A stretch of DNA of 64,000 nt from positions 62,001 to 126,000 of the forward strand of contig NZ_MUNU01000004.1 in assembly GCF_002001085.1 (NCBI RefSeq), written 5' to 3'. Below the pieces are notes generated by a model. It did not search any database and was not told the DNA's origin. It saw only the letters and a list, made by a program, of their open reading frames with translations. A program made the position numbers and the translations under genes. Source of the DNA: Rhodanobacter sp. B05. GTDB lineage: Bacteria; Pseudomonadota; Gammaproteobacteria; Xanthomonadales; Rhodanobacteraceae. Shown here piece after piece: positions 24,911-33,599 of this stretch (its first letter is position 1; the number at the start of each line of letters is the position of its first letter).

Positions 24911-26311
24911 ATGAATTCGATGCCGCCGATCGCCGATATCGACCTGCGCCGCGCCTCGCTGTGCCAGCTGCTGCACTGGCTGGCGGCAGGCAGGGTGCAG
25001 CCGGAGGCATTGGCCGACGTTTACCAGGAGGCGATCGAGCGGCTCGATCCGCAGCTCAACTGCTATGTCGACCAGCGCTCCGGCCTGATGCAGGAACAGG
25101 CGCACATGGCCGACCGGCGTCGCCGCGACGGCGTGATCGGGCGGCTGGACGGCATCCCGCTGGCGCTCAAGGACAATTTCGACATGGCCGGGTGGCCGAC
25201 CCGGGCCGGCCTGCCCGGGCGACGCAAGCCGGCGGAGAACGATGCGCACGTGGTGGCGCGCCTGCGCGCGTCGGGTGCGGTGGTGATCGGCAAGACCAAC
25301 ATGGACGAAGGGGCGCTGGGGGCGGCGACGGACAATCCGCATTTCGGCGCGACCCACAATCCGCATCGACATGGCTACAGCGCCGGTGGATCCTCCGGCG
25401 GCGCGGCGGCCGCGGTGGCGGCTGGCCTGGCCGTGGCGGCGGTCGGCTCTGACAGCCTGGGTTCGATCCGCATCCCGGCCAGCTATTGCGGTGTGTATGC
25501 ATTGAAGCCCACGCATGGCGAGATTTCCGCGCGCGGTCTGGTGCCGGCGGCGCGGCGACTGGATGCGGTGGGTCTGCTCGCGCGCAGCGTCGAAGACCTG
25601 ACCGTGCTGCTGCAGGTGCTGGCCGGCTACGACGCCGACGATGCCCGCTCGCGCCGGCGCCGGGTGGCGTTCGCGCTGCCGGACTGGGACCCGGGCCACC
25701 TGCGTGCGGGCCTGTTGCCGGACCTGGCGGCGGTCGGCGTGGAGGCCGAGGTGATCGAGGTATTCGAGCGCGCCATGGCCCGATTGCCGCATGCGCTGGG
25801 CGACCGTCGCACGGTCGACTTCACCGACTGGGATTTCGCGCGTACTCGCCGCGCTGGCCTGCTCCTGATGGAAGCGGAAATGCTGGGCACGTTTGCCGAC
25901 GATCTTGCCGACACCTCGCAGCACCCGGTGTCGGATCGCTTCCGCCGCATGCTGGGCTATGCCGCCGGCAAGGGCGCCGCCGACTACGCGATGGCCGACC
26001 GCGTGCTCGATGCAGCCACTCTGAAGATGCGCCGACTGTTTTCCCAGGTCGACGTGCTGGTGCTGCCGACCACGCCGCAAGCCGCGTTTGCGCTGGATGG
26101 CCCGGTGCCGGATTCGGTCGCCGACCTCACCAGTTTCGCCAGCCTGGCAGGGTGTCCGGCGGTGAGCCTGCCGATGGGCCACCTGTCCAGCGGACTGCCG
26201 GTGGGGCTGCAACTGGTCGGTCCACGCGGGTCGGATCTGCGTCTGCTGGAACTGGCCGCGGCATGTGCGTCGACGCTGGACGTCGAGCCGACCTACCCGG
26301 TGCTGGAATGA
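24911..26311 (+). CDS. amidase signature family enzyme
   Basis: 466-residue amidase signature hydrolase. The Ser-cisSer-Lys triad is visible: Lys in GIPLALKDNFDMAG, and the signature GYSAGGSSGGAAAAVAAGLA followed by GSDSLGSIRIPASYCGVY with the nucleophile in GSIRIP. Later, LTSFASLAGCPAVSLPMG is the usual substrate-channel segment. Overall similarity is to biuret/allophanate-type and 6-aminohexanoate-type amidases as much as to GatA; with no gatB or gatC beside it, a metabolic amidase is likelier than tRNA amidotransferase. AGGAGA precedes the ATG. Confidence 0.85.
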   Translation: MNSMPPIADIDLRRASLCQLLHWLAAGRVQPEALADVYQEAIERLDPQLNCYVDQRSGLMQEQAHMADRRRRDGVIGRLDGIPLALKDNFDMAGWPTRAGLPGRRKPAENDAHVVARLRASGAVVIGKTNMDEGALGAATDNPHFGATHNPHRHGYSAGGSSGGAAAAVAAGLAVAAVGSDSLGSIRIPASYCGVYALKPTHGEISARGLVPAARRLDAVGLLARSVEDLTVLLQVLAGYDADDARSRRRRVAFALPDWDPGHLRAGLLPDLAAVGVEAEVIEVFERAMARLPHALGDRRTVDFTDWDFARTRRAGLLLMEAEMLGTFADDLADTSQHPVSDRFRRMLGYAAGKGAADYAMADRVLDAATLKMRRLFSQVDVLVLPTTPQAAFALDGPVPDSVADLTSFASLAGCPAVSLPMGHLSSGLPVGLQLVGPRGSDLRLLELAAACASTLDVEPTYPVLE

Positions 26312-26388
26312 CGTCGTGGCGGCGTTGAGCTGCCGCCGGCCCCGTGTCCGTCGTGCAAGGTATGGTGCGCAGGCATGTCGATATGAAA

Positions 26389-26436
26389 AGTCGTTTGGAC
26401 GTCCATTCGGTGGGGAGGTCCGATGCGGCCTATAAT
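26389..26436 (+). promoter_or_regulatory. possible cysD promoter with met-box-like operator
   Basis: A consensus -10 hexamer TATAAT is at 26431-26436. Just upstream, AGTCGTTT-GGACGTCC (26389-26404) resembles two adjacent MetJ boxes (consensus AGACGTCT), 6 of 8 in each. No good -35 is present at 17 bp, so the promoter may need an activator such as CysB. Confidence 0.35.
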
Positions 26437-26510
26437 CCACGTCTTCGGGACGCCGCCAGATCCGTTGTCGATGCCGTTCCCCACGTAACAGCCACCGAGT
26501 TCGCCACGTC

Positions 26511-27428
26511 ATGACGGCCACCGCCCTCAAGCTGCATTCCCATCTCGACGACCTCGAGGCCGAGAGCATCCACATCTTTCGCGAGGTGCAGGCGGCCTTT
26601 CGCCATCCGGTGATGCTGTATTCGATCGGCAAGGACTCGTCGGTGCTGTTGCACCTGCTGCGCAAGGCGTTCCATCCGGCGAAACCGGCGATGCCGATGC
26701 TGCACGTCGACACCACCTGGAAGTTCCGCGAGATGATCGCGTTTCGCGACCAGGTCGCGGCGGCGGGCGATGTGGAGGTGCTGGTGCACATCAACCAGGA
26801 CGGCGTGCGCCAGGGCATCTCGCCGCTGACCCACGGCGCCACCATGCACACCGACGTGATGAAGACCCAGGCGCTGAAGCAGGCGCTGGACCAGCACGGC
26901 TTCGACGCCGCGATCGGCGGCGCGCGCCGCGACGAGGAGAAATCGCGTGCGAAGGAGCGCATCTTCTCGTTCCGCAATGCGCAGCACCGCTGGGATCCGA
27001 AGAGCCAGCGCCCCGAGCTGTGGCACAACTACAACACCTTCATCCGCAAGGGCGAGAGCGTGCGCGTGTTCCCGCTGTCCAACTGGACCGAGATGGACGT
27101 GTGGCTGTACATCCAGCGCGAGAACATCCCGGTGGTGCCGCTGTATTTCGCCAAGCCGCGTCCGGTGGTGGAGCGCGACGGCGCCCTGATCATGGTCGAC
27201 GACGATCGTTTCACCCTGCGCGAGGGCGAAACCATCCGGATGCGCGAAGTGCGCTTCCGTACGCTGGGCTGCTATCCGCTGACCGGTGCGGTGGAGTCCA
27301 CGGCCGATACCTTGCAGAAGGTGATCGACGAGATGGCCGCCTCGCGTACCTCCGAGCGCCAGGGGCGGGTGATCGACCAGGACCCCACGGCATCGATGGA
27401 ACGCAAGAAGCAGGAGGGGTACTTCTGA
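26511..27428 (+). CDS. cysD: sulfate adenylyltransferase subunit 2 CysD
   Basis: 305-residue ATP sulfurylase catalytic subunit, which makes adenosine 5'-phosphosulfate from ATP and sulfate with GTP hydrolysis by CysN. It belongs to the PAPS-reductase-like PP-loop family: [19 protein letters not shown] (SxGKDSS loop, residues about 33-51), [32 protein letters not shown] and the C-terminal [13 protein letters not shown]. Length is normal. The TGA stop overlaps the cysNC ATG by 1 nt (TGATG), so the two subunits are translationally coupled. Upstream there is a possible regulated promoter (26389-26436). Confidence 0.96.
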   Translation: MTATALKLHSHLDDLEAESIHIFREVQAAFRHPVMLYSIGKDSSVLLHLLRKAFHPAKPAMPMLHVDTTWKFREMIAFRDQVAAAGDVEVLVHINQDGVRQGISPLTHGATMHTDVMKTQALKQALDQHGFDAAIGGARRDEEKSRAKERIFSFRNAQHRWDPKSQRPELWHNYNTFIRKGESVRVFPLSNWTEMDVWLYIQRENIPVVPLYFAKPRPVVERDGALIMVDDDRFTLREGETIRMREVRFRTLGCYPLTGAVESTADTLQKVIDEMAASRTSERQGRVIDQDPTASMERKKQEGYF

Positions 27429-29320
27429 TGGGCGCGCAGACACAGGACGCGCCCGCTGCGCAGGACAAGGGGCTGCTGCGCTTCATCACCTGCGGAAGCG
27501 TGGACGACGGCAAGAGCACCCTGCTCGGGCGCCTGCTGTACGACGCCGGCATGCTGTCCGACGACCAGCTGGCGACGCTGGCACGCGAGAGTCGCCGCCA
27601 GCACGCCGATGCCGGCGAGGACGTGCTCGACTTCGCCCTGCTCACCGATGGCCTGGATGCGGAACGCGAGCAGGGCATCACCATCGACGTGGCCTACCGC
27701 TATTTCCATACCGCGCGGCGCAGCTTCATCGTGGCCGATTGCCCGGGCCACGAGCAGTACACCCGCAACATGGCCACCGGCGCCTCCAACGCGGAGCTGG
27801 CCGTGGTGCTGGTCGATGCGCGCAAGGGCCTGCTGCCGCAGACGCGCCGGCATACCTATATCTGTGGTTTGCTCGGCATCCGTCACGTGGTGCTGGCGGT
27901 CAACAAGATGGACCTGGTCGGCTATGACCAGGGCACCTATGCAGCGATTGCCACGCAATACCGCGAGCTCGCACAAACCCTGGGCATCCATCACGTGCAG
28001 TGCCTGCCGGTGTCGGCACTGACCGGCGACAACGTGGGCAGTCGCTCGTCGAACATGCCCTGGCACGACGGCGGCAGCCTGCTCGACGCCCTGGAGACGG
28101 CGGATGTGGCGCGCTTCCGCGCCGCCGACTTCCGCATGCCGGTGCAATGGGTGAACCGCCCGGATCAATCGTTCCGCGGCTACGCCGGCACCATCTGCGG
28201 CGGCAGCGTGGCCCGCGGCGACGAGATCGTGGTGCAACCGGGCGTGCAGCGCGCGCGCATCGAGCGCATCGTCACGTTCGACGGCGATCTGGAGCGCGCC
28301 AGCGAAGGGCAGGCGGTGACCCTCTGCTTCGACCGCGAGCTCGATGCCAGCCGCGGCGACGTGGTCGCCGACGCCCTGCGCCCGGCGCCGGTGGCCGACC
28401 AGTTCACCTGCCACCTGCTGTGGATGGGCGACAACGCGCTGCTGCCCAACCGCACCTACCGCCTGAAGATCGGCACCCGCACCGTGAACGCGCGGGTGAT
28501 GTCGATCAAGCACAAGGTGGACGTCAACAACCAGGCCAAGCTGGCGGCCCGCCATCTCGAACTCAACGAGGTGGGCTACTGCACGATGGGCCTGGACGAT
28601 GCGATCGCGTTCGAGGCCTATGCGGCCAACCGCAGCCTGGGCGGATTCATCCTGATCGATCGCCAGAGCAATGCCACGGTGGCCTGCGGCATGCTCGACT
28701 TCGCGCTGGGCCGATCCAGCAACGTGCACTGGCAGCATGTCGACATCGACAAGCGCGTGCGTGGCGGCAGCAAGGGCCAGCGACCGTTGTGCCTGTGGTT
28801 CACCGGCCTGTCCGGCGCGGGCAAGTCGACCATCGCCAACCTGGTCGAACGCAAGCTGCATGCGCTCGGCTTCCACACCTACCTGCTCGATGGCGACAAC
28901 GTGCGCCACGGCATCAACAAGGATCTCGGCTTCACGCCCGAGGATCGCGTCGAGAACATCCGCCGCATCGCCGAGGTGGCGCACCTGATGGTCGACGCGG
29001 GGCTGATCGTGCTGGTCAGCGCCATTTCGCCCTACCGCAGCGAGCGGCGTTCGGCACGCGAGCTGTTCGATGCGGGCGAGTTCCTGGAGGTTTTCGTCGA
29101 CGCCCCGCTGGAGGAATGCGAGCGGCGCGATCCCAAGGGCCTGTATCGCAAGGCGCGGGCGGGCGAGATCCGCAACTTCACCGGTATCGACGCGCCTTAT
29201 GAACGGCCCGAGGCGCCGGATATCCACCTGCTCAGCGGCGGCCATCGCGCCGAGCAGCTGGCCGAACAGCTCACCGCGCAACTGCTGGCCAGCATCGAGC
29301 AGGATGGCGCCGGCGACTGA
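27428..29320 (+). CDS. cysNC: bifunctional sulfate adenylyltransferase subunit 1 / APS kinase (CysN-CysC fusion)
   Basis: 630-residue fusion that completes sulfate activation to PAPS. The N-terminal CysN GTPase has [19 protein letters not shown] (P-loop, residues about 18-36), [25 protein letters not shown] and NKMDL, followed by two beta-barrel domains. A linker of a few residues ([10 protein letters not shown]) leads to APS kinase with its own P-loop [11 protein letters not shown] near residue 460, [15 protein letters not shown], and SPYRSERR. Such fusions (NodQ type) are common in Xanthomonadales and rhizobia. It overlaps cysD by 1 nt. Confidence 0.95.
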   Translation: MGAQTQDAPAAQDKGLLRFITCGSVDDGKSTLLGRLLYDAGMLSDDQLATLARESRRQHADAGEDVLDFALLTDGLDAEREQGITIDVAYRYFHTARRSFIVADCPGHEQYTRNMATGASNAELAVVLVDARKGLLPQTRRHTYICGLLGIRHVVLAVNKMDLVGYDQGTYAAIATQYRELAQTLGIHHVQCLPVSALTGDNVGSRSSNMPWHDGGSLLDALETADVARFRAADFRMPVQWVNRPDQSFRGYAGTICGGSVARGDEIVVQPGVQRARIERIVTFDGDLERASEGQAVTLCFDRELDASRGDVVADALRPAPVADQFTCHLLWMGDNALLPNRTYRLKIGTRTVNARVMSIKHKVDVNNQAKLAARHLELNEVGYCTMGLDDAIAFEAYAANRSLGGFILIDRQSNATVACGMLDFALGRSSNVHWQHVDIDKRVRGGSKGQRPLCLWFTGLSGAGKSTIANLVERKLHALGFHTYLLDGDNVRHGINKDLGFTPEDRVENIRRIAEVAHLMVDAGLIVLVSAISPYRSERRSARELFDAGEFLEVFVDAPLEECERRDPKGLYRKARAGEIRNFTGIDAPYERPEAPDIHLLSGGHRAEQLAEQLTAQLLASIEQDGAGD

Positions 29321-29398
29321 GCGGGTTGTTGCGGCGTGGCTTGGATTGCCGCTGGCCGGCGGCGATAATGGGCGCTCACCCTGCCAGGCGCCGCCGCG

Positions 29399-30499
29399 AT
29401 GACCGAAAAGACCGTACTCAACGCCACCCACCGCGCGCTTGGCGCGCGGATGGTCGATTTCGGTGGTTGGGACATGCCGATCAACTACGGTTCGCAGATC
29501 GAGGAGCATCACGCGGTGCGTCGCGATGTCGGCATGTTCGATGTCTCGCACATGACCGTGGTCGACCTGCATGGCGCGCGGGCGCGAGACTTCCTGCGGC
29601 ACCTGCTGGCCAACAATGTCGACAAGCTCAAGGTGCACGGCAAGGCGCTGTATTCGTGCATGCTGAACGAGCGCGGTGGCGTGATCGACGACCTGATCGT
29701 GTATTTCCTCGGCGAGGAACACTTTCGGCTGGTGGTCAATGCCGGCACCCGCGCCAAGGACCTGGCCTGGATCGAGAAACAGGCCGCCCCGTTCGAGGTG
29801 CAGGTGAAGGAGCGCCCCGAGTTCGCGATGATCGCGGTGCAGGGGCCGCACGCGCGGGCGAAGGTGCTCGACCTGCTGCGCGAGGTGGATCGCCCCCGCA
29901 TCGAGAAACTGGGCAAATTTGCCGCGGCGGCCGCACAGGGTCCGCATGGCATGCCGCTGTTCGTGGCCCGCACCGGCTATACCGGCGAGGACGGCTTCGA
30001 GATCATCGTGCCGCAGGAGCATGCCGTCGCCCTGTGGGAAGCGCTGCATGCCGCCGGCGTGGCACCGGCCGGGCTGGGGGCACGCGACACCTTGCGGCTG
30101 GAAGCCGGCATGAATCTCTACGGCCAGGACATGGATGAGAGCGTGACGCCGTGGGAAGCCAATCTAGGCTGGACGGTGTCGCTGGACGAGGGGCGCGCCT
30201 TCATCGGCCGCGCCGCACTCGAACAGCAGAAGGCCGCCGGCGTGCCACGGGTGATGGTCGGCCTGGTGCTGGACGGCAAGGGCGTGCTGCGCCACGGCCA
30301 GAAAGTGCTGGCGGCGAACGGCGAGGGCGAGATCCTCTCCGGCAGCTTTGCTCCCACCCTCGACAAGGCGATCGCCTTCGCGCGCATTCCCGCCGGCGAG
30401 GCGGGCGACCTGCGCGTCGACATTCGTGGCCGCGAAGTCCCGGTGCGTCAGGTGAAGTATCCGTTCGTGCGCGACGGCAAGGCCTGCGACGGGATCTGA
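29399..30499 (+). CDS. gcvT: glycine cleavage system aminomethyltransferase (T protein)
   Basis: 366-residue tetrahydrofolate-dependent enzyme that takes the aminomethyl group from lipoylated GcvH and releases ammonia and 5,10-methylene-THF. Landmarks: [97 protein letters not shown]. Length is typical. The gap from cysNC is 78 bp and contains no glycine riboswitch-like structure that I can see. gcvH follows 86 bp later; gcvP is not in the window. Confidence 0.95.
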   Translation: MTEKTVLNATHRALGARMVDFGGWDMPINYGSQIEEHHAVRRDVGMFDVSHMTVVDLHGARARDFLRHLLANNVDKLKVHGKALYSCMLNERGGVIDDLIVYFLGEEHFRLVVNAGTRAKDLAWIEKQAAPFEVQVKERPEFAMIAVQGPHARAKVLDLLREVDRPRIEKLGKFAAAAAQGPHGMPLFVARTGYTGEDGFEIIVPQEHAVALWEALHAAGVAPAGLGARDTLRLEAGMNLYGQDMDESVTPWEANLGWTVSLDEGRAFIGRAALEQQKAAGVPRVMVGLVLDGKGVLRHGQKVLAANGEGEILSGSFAPTLDKAIAFARIPAGEAGDLRVDIRGREVPVRQVKYPFVRDGKACDGI

Positions 30500-30585
30500 G
30501 CCGGCATCTTGCGCTTTCCCTCACGGCGGATGCGGCTAGAATCTGCGCCTGTACCCAAGACCCACCCCAACGACTGGACCCGATC

Positions 30586-30981
30586 ATGAGCGAGATTCCC
30601 GGCGATCTGAAATTCCTCAAGTCCCACGAATGGGCCCGCGTCGAAGACGATGGCCTGGTTCGGGTGGGCATATCCGACCACGCACAGGGCCAGCTCGGCG
30701 ACCTGGTCTATGTCGAGCTGCCCGAGATCGGCGCGGCCATCCAGGCCGGCAACGGCGTCGCCGTGGTGGAGTCGGTCAAGGCCGCCTCGGACATCTACGC
30801 ACCGGTCTCCGGCGAGATCGTCGAGGTCAACGAGCTGCTCAACGACAAGCCCGAGACGATCAACGAGGATGCCTTCGGCGCTGGCTGGATCTACCTTGTA
30901 CGCCCCAGCGATCGCGCCGAGCTCGACGAACTGCTTGATGCCAAAGACTACGAAGAGTTGATCGAAAGCGACGATCACTGA
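30586..30981 (+). CDS. gcvH: glycine cleavage system lipoyl carrier protein (H protein)
   Basis: 131-residue lipoyl-domain protein that shuttles the aminomethyl intermediate between GcvP and GcvT. The lipoylation site is Lys65 in [19 protein letters not shown], in the usual ESVKAASD context. [38 protein letters not shown] at the N-terminus is diagnostic. It follows gcvT on the same strand. A strong hairpin lies just past the stop. Confidence 0.96.
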   Translation: MSEIPGDLKFLKSHEWARVEDDGLVRVGISDHAQGQLGDLVYVELPEIGAAIQAGNGVAVVESVKAASDIYAPVSGEIVEVNELLNDKPETINEDAFGAGWIYLVRPSDRAELDELLDAKDYEELIESDDH

Positions 30982-30996
30982 ATCATTCTCCGTGGG

Positions 30997-31035
30997 GAAA
31001 TGCAGCCGGCCGCCGTGAGCGGCCGGTTGCATTTC
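30997..31035 (+). terminator. hairpin after gcvH
   Basis: GAAATGCA-G-CCGGCCGC (30997-31013) pairs with GCGGCCGG-T-TGCATTTC (31019-31035) around CGTGA, 16 of 17 positions paired. There is no T-tract, so it may be a factor-assisted terminator or an mRNA 3'-end stabiliser. Confidence 0.55.
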
Positions 31036-31457
31036 CGGCCTGCCGGCGTTCGATGCGTGGGTGCGATCGCCTGACGAAATCCGCGCGTGCTGCACCGATC
31101 GTCGCGGCGTTTCCGCGAATCGAAATGATGGTTTTCGCACATCGATCGATGATCGCCAGACCGGTTTTCACCATCGCCTTCGTGGGCTGTCCGGTCGCTG
31201 CGCCGGAATGGTCCGGGTCCTGTTCGAGTGGCGCATCACTCCCGATATCCCGGATATCCGACGCCGGTCGGGGGTCGGCTCAATTCCTCCCGGTCGTGTC
31301 CCGTTCATTTGCCGAAGCACCCGCGCGGCCATCAAAAATCGCGGCTGCGCTTGAAGCCTGTTCAAATAGGTATCAGGAACACATTTCGACAATGGCTTCG
31401 ACAAAAGCGCGGTTTTCAAGGTGTTTTGTGCGAATTTCGATCAAGGCGATGAAATGG

Positions 31458-31486
31458 TTGTAGACGTATAGACGTCCATGCATAAG
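31458..31486 (+). promoter_or_regulatory. predicted promoter with two tandem met boxes
   Basis: AGACGTAT-AGACGTCC at 31462-31477 is two adjacent 8-bp MetJ boxes (consensus AGACGTCT), 7 of 8 in each. They fall between a -35-like TTGTAG (31458-31463) and a -10-like CATAAG (31481-31486) spaced 17 bp, an ideal repressor position. The MetJ-like gene starts 146 bp further on, which suggests autoregulation. Confidence 0.6.
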
Positions 31487-31631
31487 CTCCCTTATGGAGC
31501 CCGGAGTCGCGTGGCTGCTGGGCTCCGACCGGTTGGGGGTGATCGGGGCGGTCGAATTTGATTGTTGAAATCAATTGACAGCCGAAATCTTCGGGGATAG
31601 CTTTCGCAGCAGATCACGGGGAATGCGTTTT

Positions 31632-32153
31632 ATGGCGACAGCAAAATTCATCAAACCCTATGTCGAGCACGGTGAGAAAGCCAATGCAGTTCGCAAGATC
31701 ACCGTCTCGATTCCACTTCATGTTCTGCGACGTCTTTCCGATCTGCGCACCCACCGCCAGGTGAACAATCTTCGGCACGCTACGAACAGCGATTTGCTGG
31801 TTGAAGCGTTCCTGCATGCTTTTACTGGGCAACCACTGCCAACTGATGAGGAGCTGAGACGAACTATGGCCACTGCCAAGAAATCCGCTGCAAAGAAACC
31901 GGCCGCCAAGAAGGCTGCTGCCAAGAAATCCGCTGCCAAGAAGCCCGCCGCCAGGAAGCCGGCGGCGAAGAAGGCCGCCGTGAAGAAAGTCGCCAAGAAG
32001 CCGGCGGCAAAGAAAGCTGCCGCCAAGAAGCCGGCTGCTGCCAAGAAAGCTGCCGTGAAGAAAGTCGCCAAGAAGCCGGCGAAGAAAGCCGCAGCGGCCA
32101 AGGTGGTGAAGGCCACCAAGACCGCGAAGGCCAAGACCAAGGCCAAGAAGTAA
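31632..32153 (+). CDS. MetJ-type repressor with histone H1-like Lys/Ala-rich C-terminal tail
   Basis: 173-residue protein in two parts. Residues about 1-77 match the ribbon-helix-helix methionine repressor Met[21 protein letters not shown], then [20 protein letters not shown], then [20 protein letters not shown] and [12 protein letters not shown]; the [10 protein letters not shown] strand and the [13 protein letters not shown]-type helix are the DNA-binding and dimer parts. Instead of the MetJ C-terminal helix that contributes to the SAM corepressor pocket, residues about 78-173 are repeats of [20 protein letters not shown], as in histone H1 or AlgR3-type DNA-compacting tails. The start is 31632 (GGGGA nine bases upstream). 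Whether it still responds to SAM is unknown. Confidence 0.85.
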   Translation: MATAKFIKPYVEHGEKANAVRKITVSIPLHVLRRLSDLRTHRQVNNLRHATNSDLLVEAFLHAFTGQPLPTDEELRRTMATAKKSAAKKPAAKKAAAKKSAAKKPAARKPAAKKAAVKKVAKKPAAKKAAAKKPAAAKKAAVKKVAKKPAKKAAAAKVVKATKTAKAKTKAKK

Positions 32154-32482
32154 GCAACAGGCAACATGCGTTACCACCAATAAGATACGTTATCGACTTC
32201 TCTCCCCGCGGTGCCCAGCGCGGGGAGAGCACTTCGAAAAATTCGTCCCGGCCTGGCCGGGACGCTTCGTTTCCGGGGACGCAAAAGCCGTTCTCGAGCG
32301 GCTCCACCCGACTCGTCACGGATTCTGCCGGCGCTTCGTCGCGAGCGCCCGCGTGGCCCGCCATTGCCGTGATGCGCCAATGGAGTTACCTTTCGCACAT
32401 CCGCGCCGCGGTGCATCCGGGGGGTGCGCCGCTCCTACAGGGGGAAAAAGCGCGGGTATCTGTCGACACTCAGCGAGAGACC
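32154..32482. other. intergenic region with stem-loops and a repeat end
   Basis: 329 bp without a gene. It contains CTCTCCCCGCG (32200-32210) paired with 32219-32229, a second palindrome CGTCCCGGCC (32244-32253)/32255-32264, and at about 32401-32439 a segment ending GGTGCGCCGCTCCTACAG. The last is the reverse of the CTGTAGGAGC... repeat family seen also at 37497 and 59251. The first stem probably ends the MetJ-like transcript. Confidence 0.55.
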
Positions 32483-33511
32483 ATGGATACCCGATTCTTA
32501 CTAGATACGCGTCGGCGTGCGCGTGGGGCGATCAAGCCCACCTTCATCGCCATCATTGCCGTGTTCGTCCTGCTTGCCCTGGGCGCATGGTTCCTCATCA
32601 TCAAGCCGCACCAGGAACTGCTCATGGCCGACTCCGGTGGCCATCCGTCCACCCCGGTCACCACCGCGACGCGAGCAGTTGCGCCGCCCGTCAACGTGGC
32701 GGGCATGGACGTCAACCAGCTGGTCAGCGAGGCGCGGTCCGCGATGGGCTCGCAGCGTTATCTGGCACCGGCCGGCAACAACGCGTTCGAGTTCTACCTG
32801 CGGGTGCTGGAGAAGGACCCCGGCAACAAGGTGGCCTCCGATGCCTTGCGCGAGACATTTCCGTTTGCGGCCAACCAGGCGGAGCAGGCGATCAACTCGC
32901 GCGACTTCGGCGAAGCCCAGCGCGAGATCGACCTGCTGGCCAAGGCCGATCCGACCAACTTCACGCTGACCATCCTCCGCTCCAAGCTGGACGCCCAGCG
33001 CAAGACGCTGGACCAACAGCAGCAGAAGGCGCTGGACGACCAGAAGGCCGCGGCACTGGCGGCACAGAAAGCTGTCACCGAGAAGGCCGCCGCGGACCAG
33101 TTGGCACTGCAGGAGCAGGTCACCGCGAAGCAGAAGGCGACGCAGGAAGCCGCCGCAACCCAGACCCACAAACCGGCAGCAGCCAATCCGGCCGAGCCGG
33201 CCAACGCTGCGCCCGACAACACCGCCGCCGCGACCACCGGACCGACCACCGAGGCGGTGCTGACCAAGGCGGCGGCACCGAGTTATCCGTCGTCGGCGGT
33301 GCGTTCGCACCAGCAGGGCTGGGTGATACTGTCGTTCAAGGTCGATGCGGACGGTCGAACCAGCGACATCAAGGTGGTCGATTCACAACCTCGCCGGGTC
33401 TTTGATCGGGCCGCGATGGATGCGGTGGAACGCTATCAATTCACTCCGGCGATGAAGGATGGCGTGGCCGTCGCCAGTACAAGGCAGCAGCGGATCGAGT
33501 TCAAGCTCTGA
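32483..33511 (+). CDS. TonB-like energy transducer protein
   Basis: 342-residue inner-membrane protein with periplasmic C-terminus. One N-terminal helix (FIAIIAVFVLLALGAWFLII, residues about 20-40), a TPR-like helical region (FEFYLRVLEKDPGNKVASDAL ... AQREIDLLAKADPTNFTL), a long Gln/Ala/Lys-rich predicted coiled coil (residues about 170-240), a Pro/Ala/Thr linker, and a TonB C-terminal domain (APSYPSSAVRSHQQGWVILS ... FDRAAMDAVERYQFTPA). No exbB or exbD genes are nearby. The start at 32483 places the helix near the N-terminus; the earlier ATG at 32369 adds unrelated sequence. An intrinsic terminator follows. Confidence 0.85.
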   Translation: MDTRFLLDTRRRARGAIKPTFIAIIAVFVLLALGAWFLIIKPHQELLMADSGGHPSTPVTTATRAVAPPVNVAGMDVNQLVSEARSAMGSQRYLAPAGNNAFEFYLRVLEKDPGNKVASDALRETFPFAANQAEQAINSRDFGEAQREIDLLAKADPTNFTLTILRSKLDAQRKTLDQQQQKALDDQKAAALAAQKAVTEKAAADQLALQEQVTAKQKATQEAAATQTHKPAAANPAEPANAAPDNTAAATTGPTTEAVLTKAAAPSYPSSAVRSHQQGWVILSFKVDADGRTSDIKVVDSQPRRVFDRAAMDAVERYQFTPAMKDGVAVASTRQQRIEFKL

Positions 33512-33534
33512 TAGCTGGCAATTCGCGATGTCCC

Positions 33535-33568
33535 GACGGCGCATGGATTCCATGCGCCGTCTTTCTTT
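33535..33568 (+). terminator. intrinsic terminator after the TonB-like gene
   Basis: A perfect 12-bp stem GACGGCGCATGG (33535-33546) / CCATGCGCCGTC (33550-33561), 3-nt loop, followed by TTTCTTT. It separates the TonB-like gene from the convergent beta-lactamase-family gene. Confidence 0.85.
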
Positions 33569-33599
33569 GCATCGAGGCGCACAGCGGTATTTCCTGATC

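Larger units (their letters stand above)
30982..31631. other. long intergenic region between gcvH and the MetJ-like gene
   Basis: 650 bp without a convincing gene. It holds the gcvH hairpin (30997-31035), then about 400 bp of somewhat lower-GC sequence in which I see no feature, then the predicted MetJ-regulated promoter (31458-31486). A roughly 140-nt untranslated leader with a weak stem of GGAGCCC/GGGCTCC and the inverted repeat TTGATT/AATCAA at 31558-31574 follows. Short open frames here have no family resemblance or good ribosome sites. Confidence 0.6.

Noticed and set aside
24911-26311. GatA subunit of tRNA amidotransferase
   Set aside because: No gatB or gatC neighbour and only general amidase-signature similarity.
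29321-29398. glycine riboswitch before gcvT
   Set aside because: The gap is only 78 bp and I cannot find the two-aptamer core motifs.
27272-30049. 925-codon open frame on the minus strand
   Set aside because: Antisense to cysD, cysNC and gcvT, with no protein features.
31038-31457. small genes in the gcvH-metJ gap
   Set aside because: Short open frames occur on both strands but lack good ribosome sites, family resemblance and consistent codon bias.
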